Below the pieces are notes generated by a model. It made no database searches. It was given only the letters and a program-made list of their open reading frames with translations, and was not told the DNA's origin. 30,183 nucleotides of DNA from a virus: the IMG/VR virus record IMGVR_UViG_3300037555_000302, positions 1-30,183 of that record; one strand, 5' to 3'. The position numbers were made by a program, and so were the translations under genes. Below are positions 22,761 to 29,711 of this stretch, piece after piece (position 1 is the stretch's first letter; the number at the start of each line of letters is the position of its first letter).

Positions 22761-23272
22761 ACGGTAGCCTCTCGGCTCCCTCCCCCTCCTCCCCATTGGG
22801 ACGAGGGGCTACCGCTACCTCCGCTTCATGGTCTTATAGTTTAACAAGTATACCTATCCGCGAATAGGTATCGGTAAAACACTTACTACTGAAGGTCGAC
22901 CCACAAGACGAACCTACTTAATGGTCCCAGAACTGGGTGTCACTGCTAGAGTTGAAAGGCAGTGCGAGTCATGTGTCCTTAGTAAGAGTCGTAGGTACAA
23001 GTCCTACTAAGATCACCCTTTTAAGTTTGGGGAGAGAGAAGTTATAGGGAGGCCGGTGAGGCGCCGAGCGCTTCAAGACAGATCCTATAGCTGCTAGTTT
23101 GCAAGCTGGCAAAGGCTCCGGATTAAGTCAAGCCCGAACTCTCTCTCCATTTAATTCGTGAAAAGAGCAGGTACCGGTAATATCGGGGCAAGTGTAAGAC
23201 ACTCCCGGTAAATTTGCTCCCAGGTGCACTTACAGTGAGATGGGTTCGATTCCCGTCACGGGCTACCTCGTG
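22761..23272 (+). ncRNA. Candidate structured RNA with tRNA-like elements, about 0.5 kb
   Basis: About 800 bases without ORFs. In it I see four closed domains. First, 22830-23015 is closed by GGTCTTA/TAAGATC, a 7-bp acceptor-like stem. It has TAGTTTAAC as in tRNA D-arms, the 8-bp hairpin ATACCTAT/ATAGGTAT, and a T-arm-like GTAGG-TACAAGT-CCTAC directly before the 3' strand. Second, GGAGAGAG/CTCTCTCC closes 23032-23148. Third, GAGCA/TGCTC encloses TACCGG/CCGGTA. Fourth, a canonical T-arm, ATGGG-TTCGATT-CCCGT (23240-23256). GGTAGCC near 22764 could pair end to end with GGCTACC at 23261-23267, though a local partner also exists. None folds as a normal tRNA cloverleaf. Confidence 0.6.
22830..23015 (+). 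ncRNA. tRNA-like domain with oversized middle
   Basis: A 7-bp acceptor-like stem, D-arm-like segment and T-arm-like hairpin flank an insertion of about 110 nt where an anticodon arm should be. That insertion contains its own helices: TTACTA...AAGG with CCTTAGTAA, CCCA/TGGG and CACTGC/GCAGTG. The T-loop has A where the second T is normal. It is not called a functional tRNA. Confidence 0.5.
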
Positions 23273-23343
23273 GAGAGTCTGGTGATCTATTGTAAGCGAT
23301 TGAAACTTTGTGGCCATCCTAGAGGCTGCTTAGGGAAGATAAG

Positions 23344-23380
23344 GGGGCGGGCATAGGACCCGCCCCACCACCGCCTTTTT
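23344..23380 (+). terminator. Terminator of the 0.5-kb RNA
   Basis: GGGGCGGG/CCCGCCCC stem (23344-23366), a short spacer and T5. Confidence 0.82.
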
Positions 23381-23408
23381 ATTTCACCTACCTTTAATTT
23401 GCTCTTAC

Positions 23409-23451
23409 AAATAAATAAGAAGTGTTGACACACTTCATCCTGGTGATTGTT
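23409..23451 (+). promoter_or_regulatory. AAATAAATAA tract and candidate sigma70-type promoter
   Basis: AAATAAATAA (23409-23418), then TTGACA with TGTTAA 17 bases later. The sequence AAGTGTTGAC also follows the terminator at about 27400. It would drive the DHH gene. Confidence 0.5.
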
Positions 23452-23478
23452 AACTTTCCACTCTAACCAAGGAGAGTC

Positions 23479-24447
23479 ATGACCCCTCGCGTCATTCTCG
23501 CCCCGACTGCTGACCTCGCTACTGCCCTCAACCCTCAGCCTTCTCTTTCTGTCGAAGCCGAGTACGGTTCGATTGTCGTCGAGGGAACCCTCTTCACCGC
23601 TGCGCACCACCAGGCAACTGGTCCGTTCGCAACCTCGAAGAACCCGGCTCCCTGCAACAACACTGACATCCCGGTCTTGGAGGGTGGAACCATTCTGGTC
23701 TCCCACTTCGACTTGGACACCGTTGGTGGTTGCCTCCGTGGAATGAACCGTCTCGTCGCGACCTCCTTCGAACACCAGCTGAAGCCCTTCTGGACCCTGG
23801 CTGAGTTCGTCGACCTGAACGGACCTCACAAGCTCGGGCTCTCGGGAGCAACCGAGGAGAACCTCCGCCGACTCCACGCCTTCTGGGCCTGGAAGCAGCA
23901 GAACATTCCTCGCTTCCCCCGTGACGCGGTGACGGACATCACTCAGCACATCGTTGCAGCTGACGAAGCTCTGTCTGCAATCGTCGCTGGTGATGAGACG
24001 CTCCTGGCAGCTGGTGATGAGATGAAGGCTGCCACTGAGCAGCTCAACCTCGACACCTTCTGTGAGATTTACGACGACATCATCATTCGTATCGGTCCCT
24101 CGTTCGTAAACCACCTTTACGACTGCGGCGACTTTGTGGCCAGTGCTGTCGTGGCGTTCAACACTCTGAGCGGTGGAATCACCGTTTCTCTGGCTGAGCC
24201 CATCGAAGGTATCAGCTGTCGTGACATCGTTCAGAGCATCTGGGGTCCTGAGGCTGGAGGGCATGATGGCATCGCTGGAAGCCCTCGTGGGCAAAGGATG
24301 CTCCTGAGTGCTGTCTTCGACGTGGTGGAAACGATATCTGCTGAACGCAGAGCCGCACTCTGTCCTACTGACCGAATGGAACGATTGAAGCAGACCGTCG
24401 ACCCGTTCGACACTGTTCGGCCCCGCGTTGCTCTAGTCCCAGAGTAG
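23479..24447 (+). CDS. DHH/DHHA1-family phosphoesterase (predicted)
   Basis: A 322-aa protein. SHFDLDTVGG (His 76, Asp 78 and Asp 80) matches the metal-binding motif I of DHH phosphoesterases, and GGHDGIAGSPRG (260-271) matches the GGHxxAAG substrate-binding loop of the DHHA1 domain, at suitable distance. The family includes RecJ exonucleases, nano-RNases, pAp phosphatase and cyclic-di-nucleotide phosphodiesterases. The canonical DHH motif III is not obvious, so activity is uncertain. AAGGAG precedes the start. Phage versions could recycle short RNAs or degrade cyclic nucleotide signals of host defence; this is inference. It has its own promoter-like region and terminator. Confidence 0.75.
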   Translation: MTPRVILAPTADLATALNPQPSLSVEAEYGSIVVEGTLFTAAHHQATGPFATSKNPAPCNNTDIPVLEGGTILVSHFDLDTVGGCLRGMNRLVATSFEHQLKPFWTLAEFVDLNGPHKLGLSGATEENLRRLHAFWAWKQQNIPRFPRDAVTDITQHIVAADEALSAIVAGDETLLAAGDEMKAATEQLNLDTFCEIYDDIIIRIGPSFVNHLYDCGDFVASAVVAFNTLSGGITVSLAEPIEGISCRDIVQSIWGPEAGGHDGIAGSPRGQRMLLSAVFDVVETISAERRAALCPTDRMERLKQTVDPFDTVRPRVALVPE

Positions 24448-24465
24448 CTCACCAACCTTCAACCT

Positions 24466-24506
24466 CTAGGCTTCGGTCCCTTCGGGGCCGGGGCCTAGAC
24501 CTTTTT
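24466..24506 (+). terminator. Terminator after the DHH gene
   Basis: A long TTCG-capped stem from CTAGG to CCTAG (24466-24498), then T5. Confidence 0.88.
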
Positions 24507-24523
24507 ATTTCCCCCTCCGGGGG

Positions 24524-24582
24524 ATAAATAAATGAAAGACAATCCTCCTAACGTCGGATACCCTTACGAAGGGAGGTGCATA
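24524..24582 (+). promoter_or_regulatory. AAATAAAT tract and leader able to mask the ribosome site
   Basis: After ATAAATAAAT the leader has CCTCCTAACGTCGG (24544-24557), a motif shared with two other leaders. CCCTT can pair with AAGGG, and CCTCC is an alternative partner for the ribosome site GGGAGG, so two exclusive pairings are possible. An in-frame upstream ATG at 24532 with GGGGG before it could give an extended protein. Confidence 0.5.
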
Positions 24583-25098
24583 ATGCCCTCAACGAATCCG
24601 GACTTTATGTCCCAGTTTCCCGATACTGAATTGGGAAACGCCCTGCGATCTCGTGTCGAGCAATCGCAAGAGTTCTACCGGGAGTACGTGACCTGCGACC
24701 ACAATCACGAGTACGTGAGCAAAATCAGTCGCACTGCAGCGATGGCTCTCGTGCAGTCGAGCCCTTACCGGCCTCTTCTCACTTCCTACATGGTCGACCA
24801 TCTCGCCTGCGATGATCTCACCTCCATCCCGACCCACATCATGAACAAGGGAGCTATTCGCATCGCTCCCACCGAAGACTGGGTCAAGCTCATCCGTGGT
24901 CTTCACGTTCTGAGTGAACTGCCTGATGATGGCAGCGAGCTGTGGGACCGGTACCGTGGATGGCTCAACGGGTGGTGGAAACATGACGAGGACCGATTCG
25001 AGATCTGGGTCTACAACCATGACGGGTCGTACTACCTGACACGACCCCGCAAAGAGGATCCTTCTCACGACAAGAGAGGCGAACTCAACCCCTGGTAG
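24583..25098 (+). CDS. Unknown 171-aa soluble protein
   Basis: Start at 24583 after GGGAGG; an upstream in-frame start at 24532 would add 17 residues across the leader motif. The protein is alpha-rich, with tryptophans concentrated in DRYRGWLNGWWKHDEDRFEI. There is no membrane segment or recognised motif. The tail (RPRKEDPSHDKRGELNPW) is charged. Its own leader and 3' hairpin make it a single-gene unit. Confidence 0.7.
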   Translation: MPSTNPDFMSQFPDTELGNALRSRVEQSQEFYREYVTCDHNHEYVSKISRTAAMALVQSSPYRPLLTSYMVDHLACDDLTSIPTHIMNKGAIRIAPTEDWVKLIRGLHVLSELPDDGSELWDRYRGWLNGWWKHDEDRFEIWVYNHDGSYYLTRPRKEDPSHDKRGELNPW

Positions 25099-25109
25099 CC
25101 TCCGCCTGC

Positions 25110-25135
25110 CTCCAGAGCCCTTCGGGGTTCTGGAG
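25110..25135 (+). terminator. UUCG hairpin after the 171-aa gene
   Basis: CTCCAGAGCCC-TTCG-GGGTTCTGGAG stem, with no T-run, followed by AATAAATAAATAA (25143-25155). Confidence 0.6.
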
Positions 25136-25142
25136 TAGCAGC

Positions 25143-25275
25143 AATAAATAAATAACCCGACTGAAGCCGGGAAACCTTGCGAGTACCGGAAGCGCTCCGC
25201 CTACGGTAAGCTCACCTTACGGTCGCAATGCTCCCGTTCCCTGGCGGAGTACAACCATAGCGTTAGGAGTATAAC
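25143..25275 (+). promoter_or_regulatory. AAATAAATAA tract and structured leader
   Basis: After AATAAATAAATAA, the leader folds as CCCG/CGGG, then CTCCGCC/GGCGGAG (25195-25247) enclosing GTAAG/CTTAC. It includes GCTCACCTTACGGTCGCA, a loose form of the motif found at 26067 and 26688. The 120-nt structured leader is long enough for a regulatory element. Confidence 0.5.
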
Positions 25276-25551
25276 GTGTCCGAAGAGAAGTCGAGTATGT
25301 CGATCCCCTGGTGGGGAAAGATGATTATCGGTGGAGCTGGTATGTTCGCTGTCATTAAGTGGACGCCAATCATCGAGATCCTGAATCTGTTCTTTTACAT
25401 CTGTCTGATTCCGATTGGTCTGCTTTGCAGCGTCGGGATCCTCAGTGATGGTGCTGCGGAAGGTCTCTCTGGAGGCTGGAACCGCACCGTGGAAGAACTC
25501 AACAACCGCGTGGAATCACGTGTCACCGCCGCCAAGAACAAGGCTGCATAG
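25276..25551 (+). CDS. 91-aa protein with two membrane segments, GTG start
   Basis: GTG start after TTAGGAG. Two hydrophobic segments, about 15-30 (MIIGGAGMFAVIKW) and 33-55 (IIEILNLFFYICLIPIGLLC), then a glycine-rich linker and a charged helical tail (RVTAAKNKAA). Topology would put both ends on the same side. No family recognised. The next gene begins 13 bases after its stop, so the two are probably co-translated. Confidence 0.68.
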   Translation: MSEEKSSMSIPWWGKMIIGGAGMFAVIKWTPIIEILNLFFYICLIPIGLLCSVGILSDGAAEGLSGGWNRTVEELNNRVESRVTAAKNKAA

Positions 25552-25564
25552 AAAAGAGGTCCTG

Positions 25565-25984
25565 ATGTCCGAAACCGAAACCGAAATCAGTGTCGAGAAC
25601 GTCACTGCTGCCATCGATGATGCTGACTTCAACGTGGAGGCCTTCGGGTCCAACGTGAAGATCAACCTCAAGGGTCTGGGTCAGCTCAGCCACCGGGATG
25701 TCTGCAAGCGACTCGTGAAGCTCGCGGACGACCTGGAGACCGCTGGCCTTCCCGCCGACGTGCGTCTCTCCTGGCAGAACCGGGAGAAGGTGTGGGTTCC
25801 GTACCCGCACTGCTGGGTCAACACGCCCCGTCCCGAGGCTCAGGCTGCAGCCGAAAACACGGCTCGCCTCGCTCGTCTGGAGGACCGCATGTCCTCCATG
25901 TTGGAGCTGATGGAGAAGTCCGTCCCCCCCACGCCTGCCGAGACGACCGACGTCGTCATCGAGGCCGACGAGAACCCCCTGTAG
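25565..25984 (+). CDS. Unknown 139-aa acidic protein
   Basis: Start at 25565 after AAAAGAGG, shortly behind the membrane protein. An acidic N-terminus precedes a mixed alpha/beta domain (about 25-90). A helix follows (about 97-125, TARLARLEDRMSSMLELMEK), likely a short coiled coil for oligomerisation, and then an acidic tail. No family recognised. Confidence 0.7.
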   Translation: MSETETEISVENVTAAIDDADFNVEAFGSNVKINLKGLGQLSHRDVCKRLVKLADDLETAGLPADVRLSWQNREKVWVPYPHCWVNTPRPEAQAAAENTARLARLEDRMSSMLELMEKSVPPTPAETTDVVIEADENPL

Positions 25985-26006
25985 TCTGCTCATGCCTACA
26001 GGGCTG

Positions 26007-26032
26007 GAGAGGTCCCCTTCGGGGGGCCTCTC
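26007..26032 (+). terminator. Hairpin after the 139-aa gene
   Basis: GAGAGGTCCCC-TTCG-GGGGGCCTCTC stem, followed by a pyrimidine stretch and then ATAAATAAATAA (26041-26052). Confidence 0.7.
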
Positions 26033-26040
26033 TCTTCTTC

Positions 26041-26130
26041 ATAAATAAATAACCTGGAGGACTTCTGCTCCTTACGTCGCATCGCCCCTGCGAGAGTATA
26101 CTCTACGAACCACTTTACGAAAGAAAAAGA
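26041..26130 (+). promoter_or_regulatory. AAATAAATAA tract and leader with shared motif
   Basis: ATAAATAAATAA, then GCTCCTTACGTCGC (26067-26080), followed by a CGCA/TGCG hairpin and GAGTATACTC. The start codon downstream has only an A-rich ribosome site. Confidence 0.5.
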
Positions 26131-26514
26131 ATGACCAACTCAACTACTCGACCCGCACTTGTTCTCATGGAGATCACTGGTGCAATGGGAACCGCAAAGG
26201 AAATGTTCCGCTACGTCATGACTGCTCTGGAAGAGCCCGACCTGGGATCTGCCGTGATCAACAGCCCCACGCTTTGGGAAACCTACCAGCAGGGAGTCCT
26301 GGCCATCTACGAGAAGCACTTCACAAACGAGCAGCTTCTCGGGATGATCGCCTTCTACAACACCGATATCGGAAAGACCGTTATCGAAACGATGCCTGAG
26401 ATCCTGACGGAGACTCTCTGCCTCGGAGAAGCTTGGGGCGCTGATGTGGCAGACATGCTGCTGAACCACTCGGACCCTATCGCACCGACCCCACTCGTGA
26501 TTGACGTTCGATGA
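26131..26514 (+). CDS. DUF2059-like protein
   Basis: A 127-aa protein. The segment IYEKHFTNEQLLGMIAFYNT followed by DIGKTVIETMPEI (about 65-97) matches the core of DUF2059 domains (hydrophobic, FT, E/Q-L, FY, G-K, P pattern). DUF2059 proteins are usually exported helical proteins of unknown function; here no signal peptide is visible, which is unusual. Its stop overlaps the next start (ATGA), and two tiny membrane genes follow. Confidence 0.72.
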   Translation: MTNSTTRPALVLMEITGAMGTAKEMFRYVMTALEEPDLGSAVINSPTLWETYQQGVLAIYEKHFTNEQLLGMIAFYNTDIGKTVIETMPEILTETLCLGEAWGADVADMLLNHSDPIAPTPLVIDVR

Positions 26515-26600
26515 TCTGGTTGATAGCCCTTGTGGCTTTTGGCTGTATCATGGAAAAAGTGGACAACGGACATTTTCCGTGGGAGAAGAACTATGACTGA
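26511..26600 (+). CDS. 29-aa small membrane peptide
   Basis: ATG in an ATGA overlap with the DUF2059 gene. MIWLIALVAFGCIMEKVDNG: a short hydrophobic segment with one cysteine, then a polar tail. It overlaps the next ORF by 8 bases. Supported only by the two translational overlaps and by composition. Confidence 0.45.
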   Translation: MIWLIALVAFGCIMEKVDNGHFPWEKNYD

Positions 26601-26685
26601 CGAAGTGTTCGCATTCAACTTCTTCCTCGCAGTAAAGGTTACAGTTATCTTTCTAGTGGCGGTTCTGTATGAATTCATCGGATAG
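26593..26685 (+). CDS. 30-aa small membrane peptide
   Basis: MTDEVFAFNFFLAVKVTVIF, then LVAVLYEFIG: a single membrane span occupying most of the peptide. GGGAGAA is upstream at good spacing, and it is coupled to the 29-aa ORF. The terminator-like leader motif begins directly after it. Function unknown. Confidence 0.5.
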   Translation: MTDEVFAFNFFLAVKVTVIFLVAVLYEFIG

Positions 26686-26687
26686 CC

Positions 26688-27397
26688 GCTCCTAACGTCG
26701 CGGTTCCCTCGCGGCAGTACGATTGCTGTCAATGCGTCAAATATGAGCGTTTGTTCCTCGCTCGTAAAACCTGTATAAAGTTCCCGGACTACAGGCTCTT
26801 TTAAGAGATAAGGAAAACCCCGTAGAGACCAGTGGGCTGTTCTAGCAGTCGTCAGGCAACTCTACCTAGAGAGGGGATTGGAAAACTTCGGTGATACGAA
26901 GGAAAACCACTAGTAGTAACTGAAGGGAGTCTTCATATCACTGGAGATATCCGGACGGTTACAATCACGAACTTCGAGCTTCATCGAGATAACGGGAGAT
27001 GCCTTAACTAAAGCATCTTGGAAAGGGGAGAAGTCCCCAGAAGTTCTGCAACAGAAACAGAAGTGCCTCAACTAGAACTCGAAAGAGAACTAGTGTCCCG
27101 AAAGGGGATGTACCAAAGTCTACCAAGAGACTAAAGTATGTCGAGTAAACTTTTTCGTAATTAGCTGTTACTGGGAAGTGAGCTCAGAATGTGGCTGTTG
27201 TATATTGAGGTTCTAGATACCTGGGCTTTTAAAGGCCTAAAACTAGAGGTGAAGCTGATGAAGGAGATCTCTTGCTCTCCGTGTGTGTACATCTCACCCT
27301 AACCGGGAGGTGGTCATCAGTATTAAGGGCGAGACATGCTAGCCCCAACTATCCCGTTAGGGACACCAGGCTTCGGCTTGGTGTCCTTAACCTTTTT
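26688..27397 (+). ncRNA. Candidate structured RNA, about 0.7 kb, with terminator
   Basis: Starts with GCTCCTAACGTCG (26688-26700) and a CGCG/CGCG hairpin, then continues without ORFs. Clear helices are CTTCG/CGAAG (around 26886), GATGC/GCATC (26998-27015), GGGGA-GAAG-TCCCC (27026-27039), and CTAG-AA-CTC-GAAA-GAG-AA-CTAG, a symmetric internal loop under a GAAA cap (27071-27092). TCCC-GAAA-GGGG, AGTCT/AGACT and TTCTAG/CTAGAG follow. A multibranch domain is closed by CTGATGA/TCATCAG (27256-27320). It ends in a perfect terminator. The many GNRA-type loops and the size recall ornate phage RNAs. I could not assign a known family. Confidence 0.7.
27361..27397 (+). terminator. Terminator of the 0.7-kb RNA
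   Basis: GGACACCAGGC-TTCG-GCTTGGTGTCC stem (27361-27386), then T5. Confidence 0.9.
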
Positions 27398-27440
27398 AAT
27401 AAGTGTTGACCCCCTAGGGAAAGCAGTCTAACTCCTTGAT
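27398..27440 (+). promoter_or_regulatory. Candidate promoter after the RNA
   Basis: AATAAGTGTTGAC, sharing AAGTGTTGAC with the promoter region at 23420, directly after a terminator. The -10 region is not clear. Confidence 0.4.
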
Positions 27441-28184
27441 ATCATTGAACACTAAAAATGACTCTTGGTGAAAGACCTAACCCCCCGACAGGGGGTACCT
27501 TCCCCAAAAGGGGGATAAGAGGGGGTAATAGATGAGTAAGGGTAAGAGAAGAAGGTATAAATAAAGACCACCGTTTAATTAAAACCAAACAAATAAATAA
27601 GAAAGAGTTAACCCGTATATAAAGAAAATATAAACTTTTTGGACGACTATTTCAAATATCGGCCAGAAGTTTTCAATTATTTCAACAACTTGGGAGGGAT
27701 TCCTCCGTATTGGACAATCTTTTAGAAAAAGTTTAACATTATAAAGAAAACAGGGGCTGGCCTTACAGCCAGCTGCCCTGGTGAGGAGTAGGCTAGACTA
27801 CTCTTCTTAACAGGAGGTACGAAGTGACGCGACTTCTGACCCACCTTGGGGTGCTTTACTACCCTATAGAGAGTTTGTGATATCTAGCATAGACAAAAGT
27901 GAAGGAACTAGGTAATGTCCAATATGGAATATGACGGGTAAATCATTGATTTACTTAACGATTTCACTCGTTTAAGTGAGGACAAAGCTAGCAATAGTTA
28001 AAACCTCACACCCTTTTCGAGAAAGGGTGTTTCCATGGACAACTAGTAAAGTTATGAGAATCCCAATCAACAAGTTTATATGTAACGTATTAGTTTTAAA
28101 CAACTATCGTTATCCCTAAACAAGCATCATATTGGTGTGTACTACGCAAAGCTTTGCTCTGCGCAAATAGAATCTATATGAGTA
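27441..28184. other. AT-rich region without clear genes
   Basis: About 740 bases. Hairpins: CCCCC-GACA-GGGGG (27482-27495), CCCC-AAAA-GGGG shortly after, a CAGGG/CCCTG stem at about 27750-27780, GAGTAG/CTACTC nearby, and ACACCCTTT/AAAGGGTGT (28008-28030). There are AAATAAATAA tracts at 27556 and 27591. Two minute ORFs have ribosome sites (27532-27564 and 27824-27880). Nothing else is readable. Confidence 0.5.
27824..27880 (+). CDS. Possible 18-aa leader peptide
   Basis: GTG start with AGGAGG at ideal spacing, encoding an 18-residue peptide (MTRLLTHLGVLYYPIESL if GTG is read as Met). It is preceded by a strong hairpin. Too short to be judged on composition. Confidence 0.3.
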   Translation: MTRLLTHLGVLYYPIESL

Positions 28185-28457
28185 CTGCCCCCTCCCCCTA
28201 GGGGTATACTATATGGTTAGTACATACTAGTAGGGTCTAGGCTGTCATTTTTCCTCCTTTCGATGACTGATTCCCTAGACTTTACAACAGGTTAAGAGCT
28301 ACTACTCGCTCGTTGATATCCTGATGGCATACCATGCCTAAAAAACACGGAAGTAGTACGGTATGGGCAACGTAAAAGCCTATAGAATCCTAAGGGATTC
28401 ACTAGCGACATAGTCGCGACCACTTGGTGGGTCGAGTGTGTGAACACTCGGCCCACC
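28185..28457 (+). ncRNA. Possible small structured RNA, about 270 nt
   Basis: GTCTAGG/CCTAGAC enclosing GTCAT/ATGAC (28232-28282), GAATCC-TAAG-GGATTC (28385-28400), GCGAC-ATA-GTCGC (28405-28417) and a 14-bp GTGA-loop hairpin (28426-28457) lie together with no ORF. It may be a leader of the following gene or a separate RNA. Confidence 0.45.
28426..28457 (+). terminator. Strong hairpin before the right-end genes
   Basis: A 14-bp stem with GTGA loop followed by TTTGTT; a weak T-run. Confidence 0.65.
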
Positions 28458-28521
28458 TTTGTTATCTGTAAGCCCAACTCACCCCAGCTCTGCGTAAGAA
28501 AGAGCAAAATGGAGGAAACCA

Positions 28522-28929
28522 ATGAAGATCATACAGGGAAGCACTAAACATGTAGAGGAATCTTATGGTCTTAGCTTTAAGTGGTATAAATACAGTGGTG
28601 GATATAACTTTAGTTGTGACAAAGACGGTAATGTAGATGTGGCCGAGTTTTCTGAACAGACTCGTTACAACTACATCAAGTGCACAGATGGTACCTACGA
28701 TGTAGAGAACCTAGGTGTGCAAACCTACAAGACGGAGTGGATACTCTGTGCAGTAGGTCTCTGCGAATGTGGTGAAGAAGTAGACTTGATCAACTCAGTC
28801 AACGACTGCTTTAAGTGTGACAGAGAATACAACTTACACGGTCAAGAGCTAGAACCATCCACCCCCTTCTATCAATGGAAGGGACACTATGACCCCAACA
28901 TGCACGCCATGATATGGGAGAGGTACTAA
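28522..28929 (+). CDS. Unknown 135-aa protein with zinc-ribbon-like cysteines
   Basis: Starts after TGGAGGAA. The N-terminal 75 residues are aromatic and beta-rich (WYKYSGGYNFSC). Four cysteines around 85-105 (CECGEE and CFKCDRE) form a probable zinc ribbon. No named family. Its stop overlaps the next start (TAATG). Codon use is more A/T-ending than in the 13-26 kb genes. Confidence 0.7.
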   Translation: MKIIQGSTKHVEESYGLSFKWYKYSGGYNFSCDKDGNVDVAEFSEQTRYNYIKCTDGTYDVENLGVQTYKTEWILCAVGLCECGEEVDLINSVNDCFKCDREYNLHGQELEPSTPFYQWKGHYDPNMHAMIWERY

Positions 28930-29393
28930 TGCCTACAAACCTAAACATAGGTGATCACGTTAAGTGGGACCACCCAAGAGTTCCCTGGTCGGGAACAGGT
29001 ATCATCCTAAGAATTGTTGAGAACGAGGACACCTCGGAAGAACAAGTACTAAGCCAATGGACCGACAGGTACATCGGACAAGACCAAGAGCTTGCTGCAG
29101 AACACATGAACCAAGATCAGGAGATGCTGAAGCTCTTAGGAGCTATAGCTTATGGCTTTGGGCCAGGCGTTTCGATTGATACACCTGGACGTGGAAGCTT
29201 TCAGCTAGACACAGCCTCTTGGAACTGGTTACGACCCCTGCTAGTAGAGCTAGTAGAACTAAGACAGGTCGTTGGCCCCAGACAAGAGGGCCCAAGCGAA
29301 TACGCCATAGTAAACACAGGTAACGTTGACGGTATTACAAATGTACCGCTGTCCATACTAGAGCTAGAAGATGGTAACTCCGAACAAATGTAA
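28929..29393 (+). CDS. Unknown 154-aa protein
   Basis: Start at 28929, overlapping the upstream stop by one base, with GGGAGAGG before it; an ATG at 28914 is less likely. The N-terminus (GDHVKWDHPRVPWSGTGIIL) looks like a small SH3-like barrel, common in phage accessory proteins. The remainder is helical. It overlaps the next gene by 23 bases. No family recognised. Confidence 0.7.
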   Translation: MPTNLNIGDHVKWDHPRVPWSGTGIILRIVENEDTSEEQVLSQWTDRYIGQDQELAAEHMNQDQEMLKLLGAIAYGFGPGVSIDTPGRGSFQLDTASWNWLRPLLVELVELRQVVGPRQEGPSEYAIVNTGNVDGITNVPLSILELEDGNSEQM

Positions 29394-29565
29394 GGGGAGA
29401 GATTGTCCGGATAAAGAGGAATGTATCCGGTATATCTCAAAGTCTGACTACTACCAGTGGTGGGATAATTACGACCTATATAGGGAGAAAGAATCCTGCA
29501 CTTGGCAAATGAAACCAACCGACAAAGAAAAGGAAGCGTACAAACTTACTCGCTCCAATATCTGA
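29371..29565 (+). CDS. Small cysteine-rich protein
   Basis: A 64-aa protein starting inside the preceding gene. Cysteines in KCKGRDCPDKEECIRYIS plus a later SCTW suggest a small metal-binding or disulfide fold; C-x4-CP-x4-C-x-RY patterns occur in small phage proteins. The ribosome site is weak (CTAGAAG), so coupling is likely. Function unknown. Confidence 0.6.
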   Translation: MVTPNKCKGRDCPDKEECIRYISKSDYYQWWDNYDLYREKESCTWQMKPTDKEKEAYKLTRSNI

Positions 29566-29589
29566 AAGAAAATAAAGAAACCAATCCAG

Positions 29590-29611
29590 ACCCTGAGGGT
29601 TAAATCAGGGT
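29590..29611 (+). promoter_or_regulatory. Leader hairpin before the exported protein
   Basis: ACCCTGA/TCAGGGT perfect 7-bp stem in the 146-base gap between genes; could be a terminator remnant or leader structure. Confidence 0.45.
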
Positions 29612-29711
29612 GCGCTCCGGACCTTTAAGGGTTGAAGACGTGAGCAGTTGAAATCCTAAGTGGGTGAGAATTCCACACTCAATTTCCATCAATAAGAAAA
29701 GAGGAACAACA

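Noticed and set aside
22830-23264. Ordinary tRNA genes or a tmRNA
   Set aside because: T-arm-like and acceptor-like parts exist, but no standard cloverleaf of about 76 nt can be drawn, and the conserved tmRNA D-loop sequence and tag reading frame are not seen. Kept only as tRNA-like structures.
23287-24294. Minus-strand ORF of 335 aa opposite the DHH gene
   Set aside because: The plus-strand protein carries family motifs; the minus frame does not and runs through a terminator.
27532-27564. 10-codon ORF MSKGKRRRYK
   Set aside because: A G-rich ribosome-like site precedes it, but it is too short to judge and lies in a hairpin-rich region.
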